Assembly (NCBI GenBank): GCA_023362775.1
Contig: JALMGJ010000019.1
Span: 5,626,001-5,690,000, forward strand
Direction of reading: 5' to 3'
DNA: 64,000 nt
Origin: Charina bottae
Taxonomy: Eukaryota > Chordata > Lepidosauria > Squamata > Charinaidae
Positions 51,816 to 63,924 of the stretch are shown here, piece after piece; the first letter of the stretch is position 1; every line of letters starts with the position of its first letter. A program made the translations under genes and the position numbers. A model generated the notes under the pieces. The model did no database searches. It saw nothing but the letters and a program-made list of their open reading frames with translations, and had not been told where the DNA came from.

Positions 51816-53366
51816 TTATCTCCTTCCCCTCTCCCCATTGATAGAATAAAAAACTGTAAAAAATATATTAAAAAACCTTCCATTTCACATTGTAGGTGAC
51901 TCCCTATGCTTATAACCAAACTCTCATTGGACATAGAAAACTCTGTCAGAAAGAAGGATGTTAGTTTAAACTTTTCTATGGTTAAAAAATATATATTCAT
52001 AATTATTATGACCAGGAGCATACATTTAAATCTGCAAGATGGTGGGTGCGGCATTGTGATTGAAGCCCACCCCTTTTGGACATATGTCAACCTGTTCTGT
52101 GTCATCTGGCAGATTTTGACACCCCTGGGTCTGCCCTGGTTAGGAGACCTTCCACCATTACCGTTTGTGGCCTGAAGTGGAACAGCCCAGCAAATCTTCC
52201 GTTTTCATCTGTGGTTTAATTTTCCCAGTTTTTAAAAACTCTTCTCTTGTTCCTCCTCTGGAAACTCCGAATATAGCAATAAGTGTGGCTTCAAGAACTG
52301 GAATGTAGTAAATGTAGTTCAAGTTGGAAGTTTGGCTTCAAGAATTACTTTTTCATAGATGATTTAACTGTCAGACCTACTGAAAAAATAGATGATGTGA
52401 AAAATAATTCAAAGCATCTTAGAAAAATGATTTCTTTGGCCATCTTCTCCCATTCTGCATTCCTTTCAGCCTCTCTTCCCCCACCTGTAATTATATTTAC
52501 TTGGTTCTAAGTTCCATTAGCTTTGAGCAATGTGTCAGTAATTTAGCATCACATCTTATTCACTCAAGAGCTCCCTCCCTTTTAACCCAGCCCACAATTC
52601 ATTTCTGCTAAAGCACTTACAGTTAAGAACATGATGTCTTATTCACTCCGGCAATCCTAAATCCCTGTTAAATGTGCCACAGGTTGCACTGTCATGAAAG
52701 AAGTGATCTCAAATCTATTTTGAAGAAGACCTTGACCTCAAGTGTACTGGCTCCTTAGCGATGTGGGTAGTGCCAAATTCACTATTAAACAGATATGCCA
52801 TGATGCCACTAGTATTGGACTCTCATTCACTGTCACTGGTGAAAATGGGGGATGAGGCAAAATGATCTGGGGTGCATAATAGAGACACTCCATCTATAAA
52901 ACGGCTAATAGCATCACTGAAGAGACAAACCAATGTGCTGGTTGGGCAATTTATTTTATTGACGAATAGGTTAATTCCTCCTGGCCTGGAGCAGGCATGC
53001 AACACAGTTCTTTCCAGACCAAAGGATTGAGATAAGAATGAAATACCATTCCCTAGAGTGACAGCTGATCAGCTACTGTAATGATTGCCGGGATACTGAG
53101 ATTGCAAATTAATATGGGTACTGGTCTGCTGGTCATTGGACACCAGTATTTTGCCTTCTGCTGTTGGAATGATATTTGTTATTCCACCACGTTTTAAATG
53201 AAGTTACAGAGATAGCTCTTTGAGGGCTAACGTTCTGTGTAGATTCCTCTTCTTTCCCTTGTGCTGGTTGTGTCCCTGTAGAATAATTGTGAACTTCAGA
53301 ATGAAAGCCTGGGGACAAGACCACTGTTGCCAATTTACGGAAGTTCAAAAGGTGGGAGTGTCCCAG
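51816..53366. other. Unassigned DNA, 1.5 kb
   Basis: No gene or repeat recognised. Confidence 0.4.
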
Positions 53367-53377
53367 TATCCTTACTC

Positions 53378-53847
53378 TATTTATTTTATTTATTTATTTA
53401 GTGTATGGTATACATTGCCATGGAGTCTACAATGTTTTTACACATGATAGATGTTGTAGCACCAGCAGTTGCTAGTTCTTTGTTGTACTGGTGCACCACA
53501 AGAGGGCGAGCTAGCTTTGCATCAGCGGGCCAGCAGCGTTCCTAGGAAAGTTGGCTCATCTGGGCTTTTTTCTTCACTGATCCTCCGCGAATCGCGTCCA
53601 GGCAGATCCAGCGCCAGTTCCTGCTCCCCGCATAGAATGCCGCCAGCATTCCGCCCCACTGAAATGGGGGTACCTATTTATCTACTTGCAGATGGTATGC
53701 CTTCAAACTGCTAGGTGAGCAGGAGCTAGGGACAAAATGGCGGGAGCTCACTTCCATCACGTGTAGCTGGGCTCGAACCATTGGAGTGTCGACCATTTCT
53801 GGCCAGCAAACTCCAGCCTCATTAAGCCGCTGTGCCACCGCGTCCCC
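53378..53847 (-). mobile_element. Long tRNA-derived SINE, variant body
   Basis: The perfect 11-bp duplication TATCCTTACTC lies at 53367-53377 and 53848-53858. In reverse the copy has a tRNA-like head (B box 'ggctcgaacc' near 53770, end 'ccgctgtgccaccgcgtccc') and the shared 'gtacctatttatctacttgc'. The 3' half differs: it has 'gtatacattgccatggagtc' and 'caccacaagagggcgagcta' in place of the usual LINE-like hairpin. It is a distinct subfamily with another tail. Confidence 0.85.
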
Positions 53848-53858
53848 TATCCTTACTC

Positions 53859-54205
53859 CATATTGCTCTTTAACTGGGGGAGACGTTCTGAAGGCGTGAG
53901 ATATTGTAGGGACCTGGAAAAGGAATGGAAGAGAGAGCAGCAGGTGACTCACTTGATAGCTTATGTCTCACAAATGGCAACTCAGTCCAGGTGGGGAGCA
54001 ATCTGAGAAGAAGATTTAAAGTGTTCAAAGAGACTCCAGCTTAATTAACTCACTATGCATGAAACTGGGAAATTTGGGCAGTTTCCAAGATTCCATGTTT
54101 ACCCCTGCATTGCATTAAAGATGCAATTATCATGTCATTATTGCTTCCATTGTCCTGCCCAGCTCTGTGGGGCTTGAGAGAACTGTGTCTCCATCCTCTT
54201 GAGTT
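53859..54205. other. Spacer
   Basis: Nothing recognised. Confidence 0.35.
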
Positions 54206-54445
54206 TATTTATTTATTTTTCATATTTCTATCACCGCCCATCTCCCCCAAAAGGGGGACTCTGGGCGGTTTACAATAAAAACAAGAATTAAAAAAAACCC
54301 ATTCAAATATAAAATTACACTCAGACAACAAATATAAATGGAGAGTAAATAAATATAAAATCTATGTGGCGATGCGATCTCATTCAATCGGGAGGGCTCT
54401 ACAGTGCCAGCCACCCCCAGGAAGAACTTTTGACCTTCCTGTTCA
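54206..54445 (-). mobile_element. LINE 3' end, longer copy
   Basis: (TTTA)n, then 'caccgcccatctcccccaaa' and 'gggggactctgggcggttta', then 'caataaaaacaagaattaaa'. Sequence to about 54440 ('gtgccagccacccccaggaa') probably belongs to the same LINE 3' region. Confidence 0.72.
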
Positions 54446-55937
54446 TTAGGTTCTTCCATAAGTGAAAAGCTCATTTACATTATCACAGTCACAGCTTGGA
54501 ACATAAAATAAGTGCATAAGAAGAATGCTGCTGGATCCAGCGATCAACTGAATTCCTTATAGAAACTGTAAAGAGTAAGGAAGATGACTTTGATGGAGAC
54601 TTGCAAGATTGATACCATCCCCACTAAGCAGACTGGATCAGAAAATCAACTCCACAGGAAGGCTAAAACTGTTTTATTGAGATTGGCTATAATAACAGTA
54701 TCTTTCAAGTCTGACTGTGCTGTACATCCTCTGCTCCTTCTTATAGTTCAGTGGATTAGGGAGGTGTCTGAGTCACTTCTGAATATTATCTGACTGTTGT
54801 AGACTTAATATATATTTCAACCCTCCCACACCTATCTCCCTGGTGATGGATCGTACATATCTCTGTCATGGTCATCTTCCTTACTCTCCACAGAAACACA
54901 AGCCCAGATAGGAGGGCAAATGCCCTTCTTTCACTGTTGCTTCCTAGCAACCAATTTTAAGCCATAATGCCTATGATTCAGAAGAGCCATCAGTGTGAGT
55001 AGCCATTGATAACCTGATCCTCTGTGAATGTATCCAGATTGCTCTTCCAGCCATTCAGATTGGTTGCTATTACCTTAACTGCTGGCAGTGAATTCCACAG
55101 TTATCCTTCTGATGACCTTTAAACTCCCTGCACATTTCAATGGATAATCTTGAGTTCTTAAAATGTGAAAGAGGGAGAAAAAATTTATCTCTGTCCACAC
55201 TATGAGTACAGCTTCTGATTGGTTGGGTTTTTCCCCCTGTTTCTATGGATGCTTCAAGCTCATAATATGATGTTGCAGTTTCCATCTTTTCTGTCAAACT
55301 GAGAGTGGCAAATAGCATTGTTTGGGAAGAGAGTATTTTTACTTACCTAATTTGAACGACATGAAATATTTTTACGTGCATTTAACAGTGCTACTTCCAA
55401 ATAGATGTATATCAGATTTAAAAAGGATAGGTAACCCTTTCATTAATAATTAAATCTACTTGTTCAATTCAGTCCAAATTTAGAGTATACTTATGTACGT
55501 TTCACTGAACAGCATTTCCTTAATTCCAGAAAGGTAATGCAAGAACTTTTGAAGCTGCTAATTCACAAAGCATAACATTTTACAGAGTTATTCTACTTGT
55601 TAATGTAAGCCAAGTCATTATCACCATTCAGCTGAATTTAGTTCCATACTGTGTTTCACCTTTTTTAGAATTCTGTAAACCTGATGATACAATCTTTAGC
55701 AAGCTAAACATCTGTAACATCAATATTACCTTTTGAAGTTCCTCTTCATGTGGCATAAAATGTGTCCTAGTTTTCTTTCTTAACTATAGGTATCTACAGA
55801 ACTGCTAATATCAAGGAATCTCAAGGGAAAAAATCTGTTCAGGTGAATGAAAATCATATCAGAAATGCCTTTAAATATACTAAGTTGTTTAAGAAGATAA
55901 TTTCCAATTTTCTATGAGATGGATAGATAGGTGCGAA
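54446..55937. other. Unassigned DNA, 1.5 kb
   Basis: No gene. 'ttattgagattggctataat' with 'atctttcaagtctgac' near 54675-54715 could be an LTR piece, but I cannot support it. Confidence 0.35.
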
Positions 55938-56153
55938 ACATGGGGATCTGGATACATTGTGGATCTCAAGATCTCTGTCCTCTTTCTCTGATGTGGGTAT
56001 GTATAGGAAATTCACCAGCTCTCTCCTAGCCCATATTTATATGGCAGACACATGGGGATCTGGATCCATTGTGGATCTCAAGATCTCTGTCCACTTTCTC
56101 TGATGTGGGTATGTATAGGAAATTCACCAGGTCTCTCCTAGCCCATATTTATT
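55938..56153. repeat. 112-bp tandem duplication
   Basis: A unit starting 'acatggggatctggatacat' at 55938 recurs at 56050 with about three changes ('tacatt'/'tccatt', 'ctcttt'/'acttt', 'cagctct'/'aggtctct'). Recent local duplication. Each unit also repeats 'atctcaagatctctgtcc'. Confidence 0.95.
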
Positions 56154-59084
56154 CTAAATGTCTATCTGGATGGGACTTGGAACTAATGCATTCAACTGCT
56201 CACAGTTTCCTCACTCCAGGACAATGTGAGAAATTAAAATGTCAGAACTGCTGTATGAATTTCCTTTAGGCTGCATTATGGGAAAGTTAAAACTTGGAGC
56301 TCTCCTACACATCTGCCAAATAATCCTGTAGCCAGAACCCTACCAAAATAGAAATCTGGCATACTAGACAGCACTTAAGTGAGAGATCCATCCAAGTTCA
56401 AACTGAAATTATCATGTTGGAAAATATTGCTATAGCAACAGCTCACCTGGTAGTGTGAGGAGGAGAAGGAGAAAGAAATAACAACAACAACAACATAAAA
56501 GATACTGTATATCAAATGTATTTTCAGTTAAGGAAAATTGTCCAAAAAAATGAGAGTTTGCTATTCTTTTTCTACAAGGGGACTGCTGATCATATCCTTG
56601 AAAAAACATAATAAATTGTCTTAAATGGTCCTATTTTACTGAACCATTCTGGAACATCATTCTAACCTTTCTCAGATAATTTTCCTGGTACCATATGTGC
56701 AGAAGAATGAACTAAGTTACTAGGATGCTATATTGGATTGACCCTAGGGCTGTGTTGCAGCATGGGCCAAAACCTGAACCCCGGGAATTCAGGGTAATTT
56801 AGGAAAGTTTACTCAATCAAGATAGGATGGCCCACTGTAACCTACCTCATCTGGATTCCAACACCTTCTGGAAACTGTAACCCTTATCTGTCTGTTTGGA
56901 GACTGTTTGCCTAAAATAAATTGCTGGAGAGATTATATTAAATTCAGTGAATGTCAGAACTGATCTCAGATCACTATTGGTCATCTGAATCAGAGCACAT
57001 GCAACCAGAATTTTTAGTTGTTGATTGGGCAATGCAGCTGGCTAACTGAGAGATCAAGGATGAGCAGAAGTGAGATGGATTTCAGTCAAGCTGTGTTTGA
57101 AAGAATTATTGAGAGCTTTGGAAATGCTGCAGAAGTGGTCTGAACAAATGGCTGCTTCTTTCAAAATAGTATGAGATTCCTTACAGTAGTTATGGCAGAC
57201 ACAAAATAAGGATGGCAGTTCTGCTTGGGACCTATTGGAATTAGTGTTTTCCTGAAGAATACTTGGAAGGGCCTCAAGATAGATCTCTCTTCTCTCTATA
57301 GACAAATGACCATTTTTAAAAAAGAATCAGGTCTCTACTGTCATGTCATAAAAGCAGTTCTGGGCTTCTTCTGTTTATACAGAGTATTTCTAGAGTTTGG
57401 CAGTGATCTAGATACATGTTTGAATCTGAGCCACAACTACTTTTTCTGGTAAAGAATGAAGAAAAACTCACATAATGCCAAGGTGTTGGATTTTCTTTTA
57501 AAAATAATAGTACTGGGAGATTGATAGACCTCAGTATTTCCTAATTCAAAATTCAGACCAGGAACAATTTTTGATGGACAGCCCTAGGACTGATATAGAA
57601 GAAGCTAGGCAATTTCTTTGGCAATAGTGGGATAGCCTGGAAAGTGGGATGAGTGATTTCCGTGTAGTCGTATTTGACCTGATCTTTTGGTTCTCTGGAA
57701 AATGCTCTGAACTTCTTGGGTGATTGCCATTTATTTATATATTTATTTAACCATGTGATGCTATTTCAGATCATCAAGGTGCTGCTTCAGGTGACCAAAT
57801 ATTCAGGTGAAGTTTTGAGGCAGAAATGACTGACAGTACAATCTTCTCCATGTCATTCCTGAAACATCTATCCCATTCCATTCAATACTCCCTGAGGAAC
57901 GGAGCTACAATTATAGCCTTAGTCCTTTAAGCAAGTTGAAAAGAAGAAGTTCAGAGAAATTGCCTGGAGCATCTTCTAGCTATCAACAGTATGGTAAAAA
58001 GGGACTTGAACATTTATTTTGGATTATTAGCTACCATATGGCATAACTGACAGCCAGTTATAAAATCTCTGTAGTGTCCCTCCTCCAAAGTTTGGCAGGA
58101 ACATCATAGTTAGTAATGGTACTGTCTGCCTGGTGGGATCCATCTGACAATAAAGTTGATTTGAGTTTCTTTCCAATTAAAGTTATTTCCCAGCTGTTCC
58201 AGTTGGGAACTGTCTGGTTATACATTTGCCTTATTTTAAGTTGCTCACTAAATTTCTGGATTTGGCAGAATAGCATCCTGTAGCTTTGAAATTTATCAAG
58301 CAGAATGCAACCCTACAGACCCTGATTATGGCATATCAGATGCTTCTCCCTCTCCTGCAATCAATGCCTATTTTCACATTCCCAAGATGGCAAGACAAAA
58401 AGGAAGTTTTGAAGCCTTTGACAATTTCTCACATACTGTATAGCTGGTTTCTGTTTCATATGATGGTTCAATGTGTCAATGAATGTGGAGTCAAATAAGT
58501 CATCCAGAGTTCTGGTTTTGAGATGGGTTTTGAAAACAAGTGTTTTCAATACATAAATAAACCTACTTTTTCACACCAACCTAATTTGGAAATGTAGTGA
58601 ATATTGCTAAGATGAATGTCTTTTAACCTGGGCCGGGGTTGAGAATGGGCAAGATAGGTAGATTCAGACAAGCCAACATAACATGGTTCAATAAAATACA
58701 ACATTCATATGGTTTCAATAACTTATTTTGCTCTTCGCAGAGAATGCCATGAGTACCTAAATGTAAAGAGGATACATCATGGCAGGGAATATGCTTGGCA
58801 GATATCAGTGTCTTGGAGATCTATATTTTCATTTTTTCCTCCCACATCTGACATTTTACTACCAGTACCACAAGGAAAATCATTTCCAAATATTAGACTG
58901 TGTGACAGAGAAACAGGACAAGTACCATCACTGGAAGACTATTTTAGTTCAAGCAGATTCTGAAGAGTGCTTGAGTCCAGAATTCTGAAGAGTTTCTGGC
59001 ATTTTTGAAAAGTTTAATAAGAGATTTTTATCCTTTAAAACCTGTATTTTTAATAGCACTTACAGAAATTGTGGTTTCATTAGC
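56154..59084. other. Unassigned DNA, 2.9 kb
   Basis: The longest stretch without a repeat I can name. Short frames only. (AAC)n near 56482. Candidate region for unique or conserved sequence. Confidence 0.4.
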
Positions 59085-59400
59085 TGAATGGTAGCTTCTG
59101 TTATTTCTAGATGTTTTAACTTCTAGAAATTTAACTTAATGGGATATGGGAAGAAGAGATCATTTGTTGTATTTTAAGAGAAGGTGGTAAGTTACTAAAA
59201 TTGTTTATAATTGTGATGATGGGGAAGTCGTTTCTTTATATATTTATTTTCTTTTTCTTTACTATATACTTATTTTTTTTCTTTTTTCTTTTTCTTTCTG
59301 TTTTTCTTTTCTGCACTTTCATTTTTTTTCTTTTTCTTCTTTTCTTTTTTCTTTTCAGTTTGTATTAGTTTTTATCTTTTTTTTCCATGGGAAGGATTCT
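59085..59400 (+). mobile_element. Probable L1-like 3' region with pyrimidine tract
   Basis: 'gggatatgggaagaagagat' and 'agagaaggtggtaagttact' match 48445-48510. They are followed by a TTTCTTTT-rich tract (59235-59390) with 'tgcactttcatttttttt', as in squamate L1 3' UTRs known to me. Confidence 0.5.
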
Positions 59401-60095
59401 TAGATGGTTTAACTTCTTATAAGTGGAACCTTTTCAGATATTACCACTGCAATATTTGGTTGGTTGGTTGATAGATAGAATGGACCCAGGCAATTGAAGT
59501 AGCACAAAAGCATTCATAACAAATAAATAAACAAGTATGCCAACAAATTTCCTAGGACTGGGAACTGCTTGTCCACATCTCTCTCTAACAGCACCTGAAT
59601 ATCACTCGGGGCCCTTGAACGACGTGAACCCTTCCTACTTAATCAGAATGAGAACAACCTCCATATTTGGCTTTGCCTACTGTACATAGTGTTTGTCTTC
59701 AGGTACTAAATAAGAGACTTGGATCTTATCTTGGAAGTTTGCTAGAGCTTATGTCTTAAGGCTAGCTTGTATGTCCCATTGTTGATGGATACTTTTACCA
59801 CAATAATAAATTCTACAACTACTGTAGCTTGAAAGGCTGTATAGCAGTGGAACTGGAATTTCGTGAGTCAAACCATGACTGATCATATGAAATAACTGAT
59901 ACCAGCATCAGCTCTTCACATGGGTATAAGTATCTTCAGGCAAGGGATGAGTCAGCCTAGTCCTGTTCTTCTGTTTCTCCTTGTGAGCACTGTCAACTGA
60001 CATCCTCAAACTGAAAGATCCTCTGAGCTTCTGTGGCAATTCCTGTGGCTACACTTCACCTTCTTCAATGGTTTAATTCAAAGAAAGTGGCCTTA
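59401..60095. other. Unassigned spacer
   Basis: Nothing recognised. Confidence 0.35.
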
Positions 60096-60215
60096 GGAGA
60101 GCCAGTTTGGTCTTGTGGTTAAGGTTCAGGACCTGGAGTAGGGAGATCCATGTTCTAGTCCTCCCTCAGGCATGGAAGCCAGCTTAATAACCTTGGACCA
60201 AAAGTCCATTGAATC
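60096..60215 (+). mobile_element. tRNA SINE head, truncated
   Basis: 'gagagccagtttggtcttgt' and 'ggttaaggttcagg' with 'gttctagtcctccctcaggc' match the head of the 61429 SINE. The copy fades after 'aaccttggacc'. Confidence 0.75.
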
Positions 60216-61428
60216 TTCCAAGTGATTCAAATGCATCTAATTTCATCTGAACTGTTGATCCCATGACTCCGTTATTTATTTTAGATGGGTGATTCATTTC
60301 AAATACCTTCAAATAAAATCTTTAAATCAAAGCTTTTATATACCCCTAATAAGCATAGGCATTTCTAGCATATTAAATGAATAAGTAGATATGTGTATCT
60401 ACTATCACATCATAGAAGCTGTCCCCCTCCTTCTCTCATTCTGATTGGTATGATATCTGTTTGCCACTGTTGCAATCATTGCTGTCTAGAGAGGTTCAGG
60501 GGGACAAGTGACATTATGTACTTGCATCATTTGTACATAATCTGTGTAATTTGCAAGATGATGTCCTGATGCTTGCAATATTATTTTGGCATTGTTGTAA
60601 ATTCCATTACATGTCTAAGGTAGCAGACACCAAACTGTCATCCTGGTTCTCTTTTTGTGTGGTTGTCTGCTGCATGCACTCTGTTTATTGCAAACAAGTA
60701 CTTCTTTTCATCATCCTCATCCCCTTTTTTATTTCATCCTCCTTCAGTTCAATGGTTTATCCAACTTTCCATTCCTCTCTTCCCCATCTGATTGCTTTCT
60801 TTCCTATCCTCCTTTCCCAACATATTCCCATCTTTTGTGATGGTTTGTCTTCCTTCTTTTGCCCTTGAAAATAGTGCTTCCCAGTTTTGCTCTACCAATG
60901 GGTCATGTGTGTGTATGTGTGTGTGTGCATGTTTATTTTAATATATTAGGTATGCTATTGAAGAAATTTAGAACAAGTAGAGTCTCAGTCAAAAGAAATG
61001 TTGTGGAAATCATCAGAATAAATGGTTGCTATAGTCAAATGATCATGTAAATTGAAAACTTCAACGGTTATTTCATTGGTCATGTTTCCTTCTATCATAA
61101 TGTTCAAGCTGTCACATAATCATTATCTTTTTGAGGTGAAAAACAAAAACATTATGTGCAATTTCATAACCCAGATCATAAATAAGCATAAGCTAGAAAC
61201 TCCTCCACTGATTTCTTTGAAATTTGGTAGGTCTAATCCTTTCAGAATGGTATACTTTAAATCCAGTGCCTTTAAATCAATTGGAAGATTTGATGGACTT
61301 TTGCATGTGTATATATGCATACATACATGCATACACATACACAATTTTTCATCAGATAATTAAATGAACCATAAGTGTTATCTAAATTAGGCAACAACTG
61401 ATTTCAAATATAAATTCATAATGATTGA
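60216..61428. other. Unassigned DNA with short (TG)n
   Basis: (TG)n at 60906-60928. No gene recognised. Confidence 0.4.
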
Positions 61429-61767
61429 GAGCCAGTTTTGTCTAGTGGTTAAGGCAACAGGCTAGAAACCAGGAGACTGAGAGTTCTAGTCCTGCCTTAG
61501 GCATGAAAGCCAGCTGGGTGACCTTGGGCCAGTCCCTCTCTCTCAGCCTAGGAAGGAGCCAATTTCAAACCAGGAGACTGTGAGTTCTAGTCCTGCCTAA
61601 GGCACAAAGCCAGCTGGGTGACCTTGGGCCAGTCCCCCTCTCTCAGCCCCACTCAACTCACAGGGTTGTTGTTTTTGGTAAAATAGGAGGAGGAAGGTGT
61701 AGTAGGTATGTTCACCGCCTTGAGTTATTTATTTAAAAAAAATAAAGACGGGATAGAAAATAAATAA
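61429..61767 (+). mobile_element. Dimeric tRNA SINE, best copy
   Basis: Head 'gagccagttttgtctagtgg' with A box, B-box-like 'gagttctagtcctgcc', and body 'gccagctgggtgaccttggg' plus 'ctctctctcagcc'. Then 'taggaaggagccaatt' leads into a second B-box-to-body unit. The common end is 'actcacagggttgttgtttt', 'aggaggaggaag' and 'caccgccttgagttattta'. Confidence 0.9.
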
Positions 61768-61859
61768 GAAAGGAAGAAAGGAAGAAAGGAAGAAAGGAAG
61801 AAAGGAAGAAAGGAAGAAAGGAAGAAAGGAAGAAAGGAAGAAAGGAAGAAAGGAAGAAA

Positions 61860-61924
<65 letters not shown>

Positions 61925-61928
61925 GAAG
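61768..61928. repeat. (GGAA GAAA)n purine microsatellite
   Basis: About 160 bp of GGAAGAAA units turning into pure GAAA. It directly follows the A-rich SINE tail, from which it probably grew. One strand is all purine, so it could form triplex (H-DNA). Confidence 0.98.
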
Positions 61929-61929
61929 G

Positions 61930-62420
61930 TGTCCTGCAGGGCTTAACTCTCCTTATTTAACATCTACTTGAAGCCATTGGGTGAGGTAATCTGTTGACAT
62001 ATGATTTGGTATCATCACTATGTTGATGATAGCTTATTATATTTCTCAACGCTTATCCAATCAAGCAATGCTGTCAATGTCTGGAGGCTGTGGGAGTCCG
62101 GATGGGTAGCAACAGGTTCAGGCTCAGATCTAGGTAAATCAAATAACTGTGGATTTGGGGGCCACCTGATCAGATCTTTCATCATTAGTTCTGGAAGACA
62201 GAACTGGTGTTCCATTTGGGTGGTTTCATAGACATTCAGCTTCTGTTCAAAGGGGTGATAGCAGCCATACCTAGGAGAGCCTTTGCCCATATTCAACTTG
62301 TGCACCAATTGCACCTGTTCCTGGACTGGAAAGTCCCTACTCATAGTTACTCATGCTTTAGTCACCTTGAATTTTGACTACTGCAACACATTATATATGG
62401 GGCTGCCCTTGAAGACCACT
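61930..62420 (+). mobile_element. L2-like LINE reverse-transcriptase fragment
   Basis: Plus-strand pieces: 'YHHYVDDSLLYFSTLIQ' is the catalytic YxDD block of L2-like elements (usually 'YHHYADDTQLYFS'). Then comes 'SSNAVNVWRLWESGWVAT', and further on 'RRAFAHIQLVHQLHLFLDWK'-like and 'YCNTLYMGLPL'-like sequence in other frames. At least two frame changes. Confidence 0.8.
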
Positions 62421-63104
62421 CTGGGGTAGGGAAAATAGAATATGATCCTGTATTTAATTATTTGGACATAAATCCTATTGCATTCAAAAGGATACACTTC
62501 TGAGTATATGACTCTATTATTAGTCCATTCACTTTTAAATCCAATCATGATTTTTTAATCATTTGATAAATGTTGATCTCTGTTTTCACACAAGAGCACC
62601 GTAGGTGACCTTTCATAATCACCAGCAACATTTAGCATTAATACTTGTCACAATAAATTTTCAACACTTGAATATTATTTATTTATTTTTAAATATAAAC
62701 ATTTAGTTCAAAATTTATATTGCATTCATTATTTTTAATTTAAGCTGGGCATCTAACTCCTAATTATATATACTTAGTGACTTGAGAAACGAGATAATAA
62801 ACAATGCTATTTTCCTTACAAAAATATCCAGTGATATTATTAATCTGCAGATGAAAAGTACATAATAAAGAAATCATAAAATGATTAATTTACACTGTAT
62901 GTCATGAACATAGAAGAACATTTGTGGTGGTCAAGATTTCTTTCTCTGCAATACTCAGTTTGAAAGTAGCACATTCAGTGCAGTGCTACCAGATTTAAAC
63001 CATTCTCACCTTGCCAGACAGTGATGTTTGATGCTTAACCTCATCTGTCATTCAGATAATCAGAATTACACAATTTTCAAATTAAGCCCATGATCCCAAT
63101 GGTC
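62421..63104. other. Unassigned AT-rich DNA
   Basis: Nothing recognised. Confidence 0.4.
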
Positions 63105-63205
63105 TTCAATGGTCCAGTGGGCTTTCTGGTGCAATTCAGGGTGCCAGCGGTCAGCTATAAAGCCCTTCGTGGCACAGAACCAGGATATTTTGGGGACTCT
63201 CTCCA
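63105..63205 (+). mobile_element. Short L2-like fragment
   Basis: 'SYKALRGTEPGYFGDSL' follows the 'YKALxGLxPxYLxxLL' block. Only about 100 bp. Confidence 0.5.
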
Positions 63206-63277
63206 AAATGTCCTTCCCAAATGTTCTTATACAATTTGGAGCTCAATATAATGTATTAAGGTATGCTTAAAATTTAG

Positions 63278-63539
63278 TGTAATGGTATGTGGGAATGACC
63301 TTGTGAGACAGGGCAATGAGATGCAGCCAAGGGAATGGTCAGATAATAGGCAGCTGATTCTGCAGCAGGGCAAGAGGCTCAGAAGAGACCCTCCCTAGTT
63401 TCTTGGGCTATAAAGGAGACAGGGTGGGGGGAGAGATATACTTTCAGACTTGCAAGAATATGTTAATGTAACCTTACAATAAAGTAAACTTAGATCATCT
63501 GTTTGTGTTTCCTGTCTTTTCTACCTCATAAGGCTGACA
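63278..63539 (+). mobile_element. Solo LTR, family A
   Basis: TGTAATGG...GGCTGACA, 262 bp. Flanks TTTAG and TTTAA are a 4/5 target duplication. Promoter-like 'gggctataaaggagacaggg' (63405-63424) and polyadenylation signal 'aataaa' near 63479 lie in the expected order. Same family as 32612 and 36177. Confidence 0.85.
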
Positions 63540-63880
63540 TTTAATATGTTGAGAAAGAGTCAGTCTATATTAAAAGAGTATACCTTTCTCTAGGTACAGT
63601 AATTGGTTTCAGTGTCACACTGTTTTTTCTAACATGCACTCAGAATCTTCCTTCCTGTAACTTAAATACATTATTTCATGTCCTATGCTCCAAAATGAGA
63701 GAGGACTGGTCCCTCCTTTTATGGGACATGCTTCCAGATATTGAAGAATGGAATTATGTCACCAGTTCCTTCAGGTCTGTTCCAGTTTCTCTGAAGCCTT
63801 CTTCTATGAATTCAGAGCTGGACATAGTACTTAACGTGTCTTTGAGCAAAACTCAGTTTTGAAGAGTGGCATATGTTTTT
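63540..63880. other. Unassigned spacer
   Basis: Nothing recognised. Confidence 0.3.
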
Positions 63881-63924
63881 GAATGAATGAATGAATGAAT
63901 GAATGAATGAATGAATGAATGAAT
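63881..63924. repeat. (GAAT)n microsatellite
   Basis: Eleven uninterrupted GAAT units. Confidence 0.98.

Noticed and set aside
61768..61928. CRISPR-like direct repeats
   Set aside because: A plain tetranucleotide/octanucleotide microsatellite without spacers, in animal DNA.
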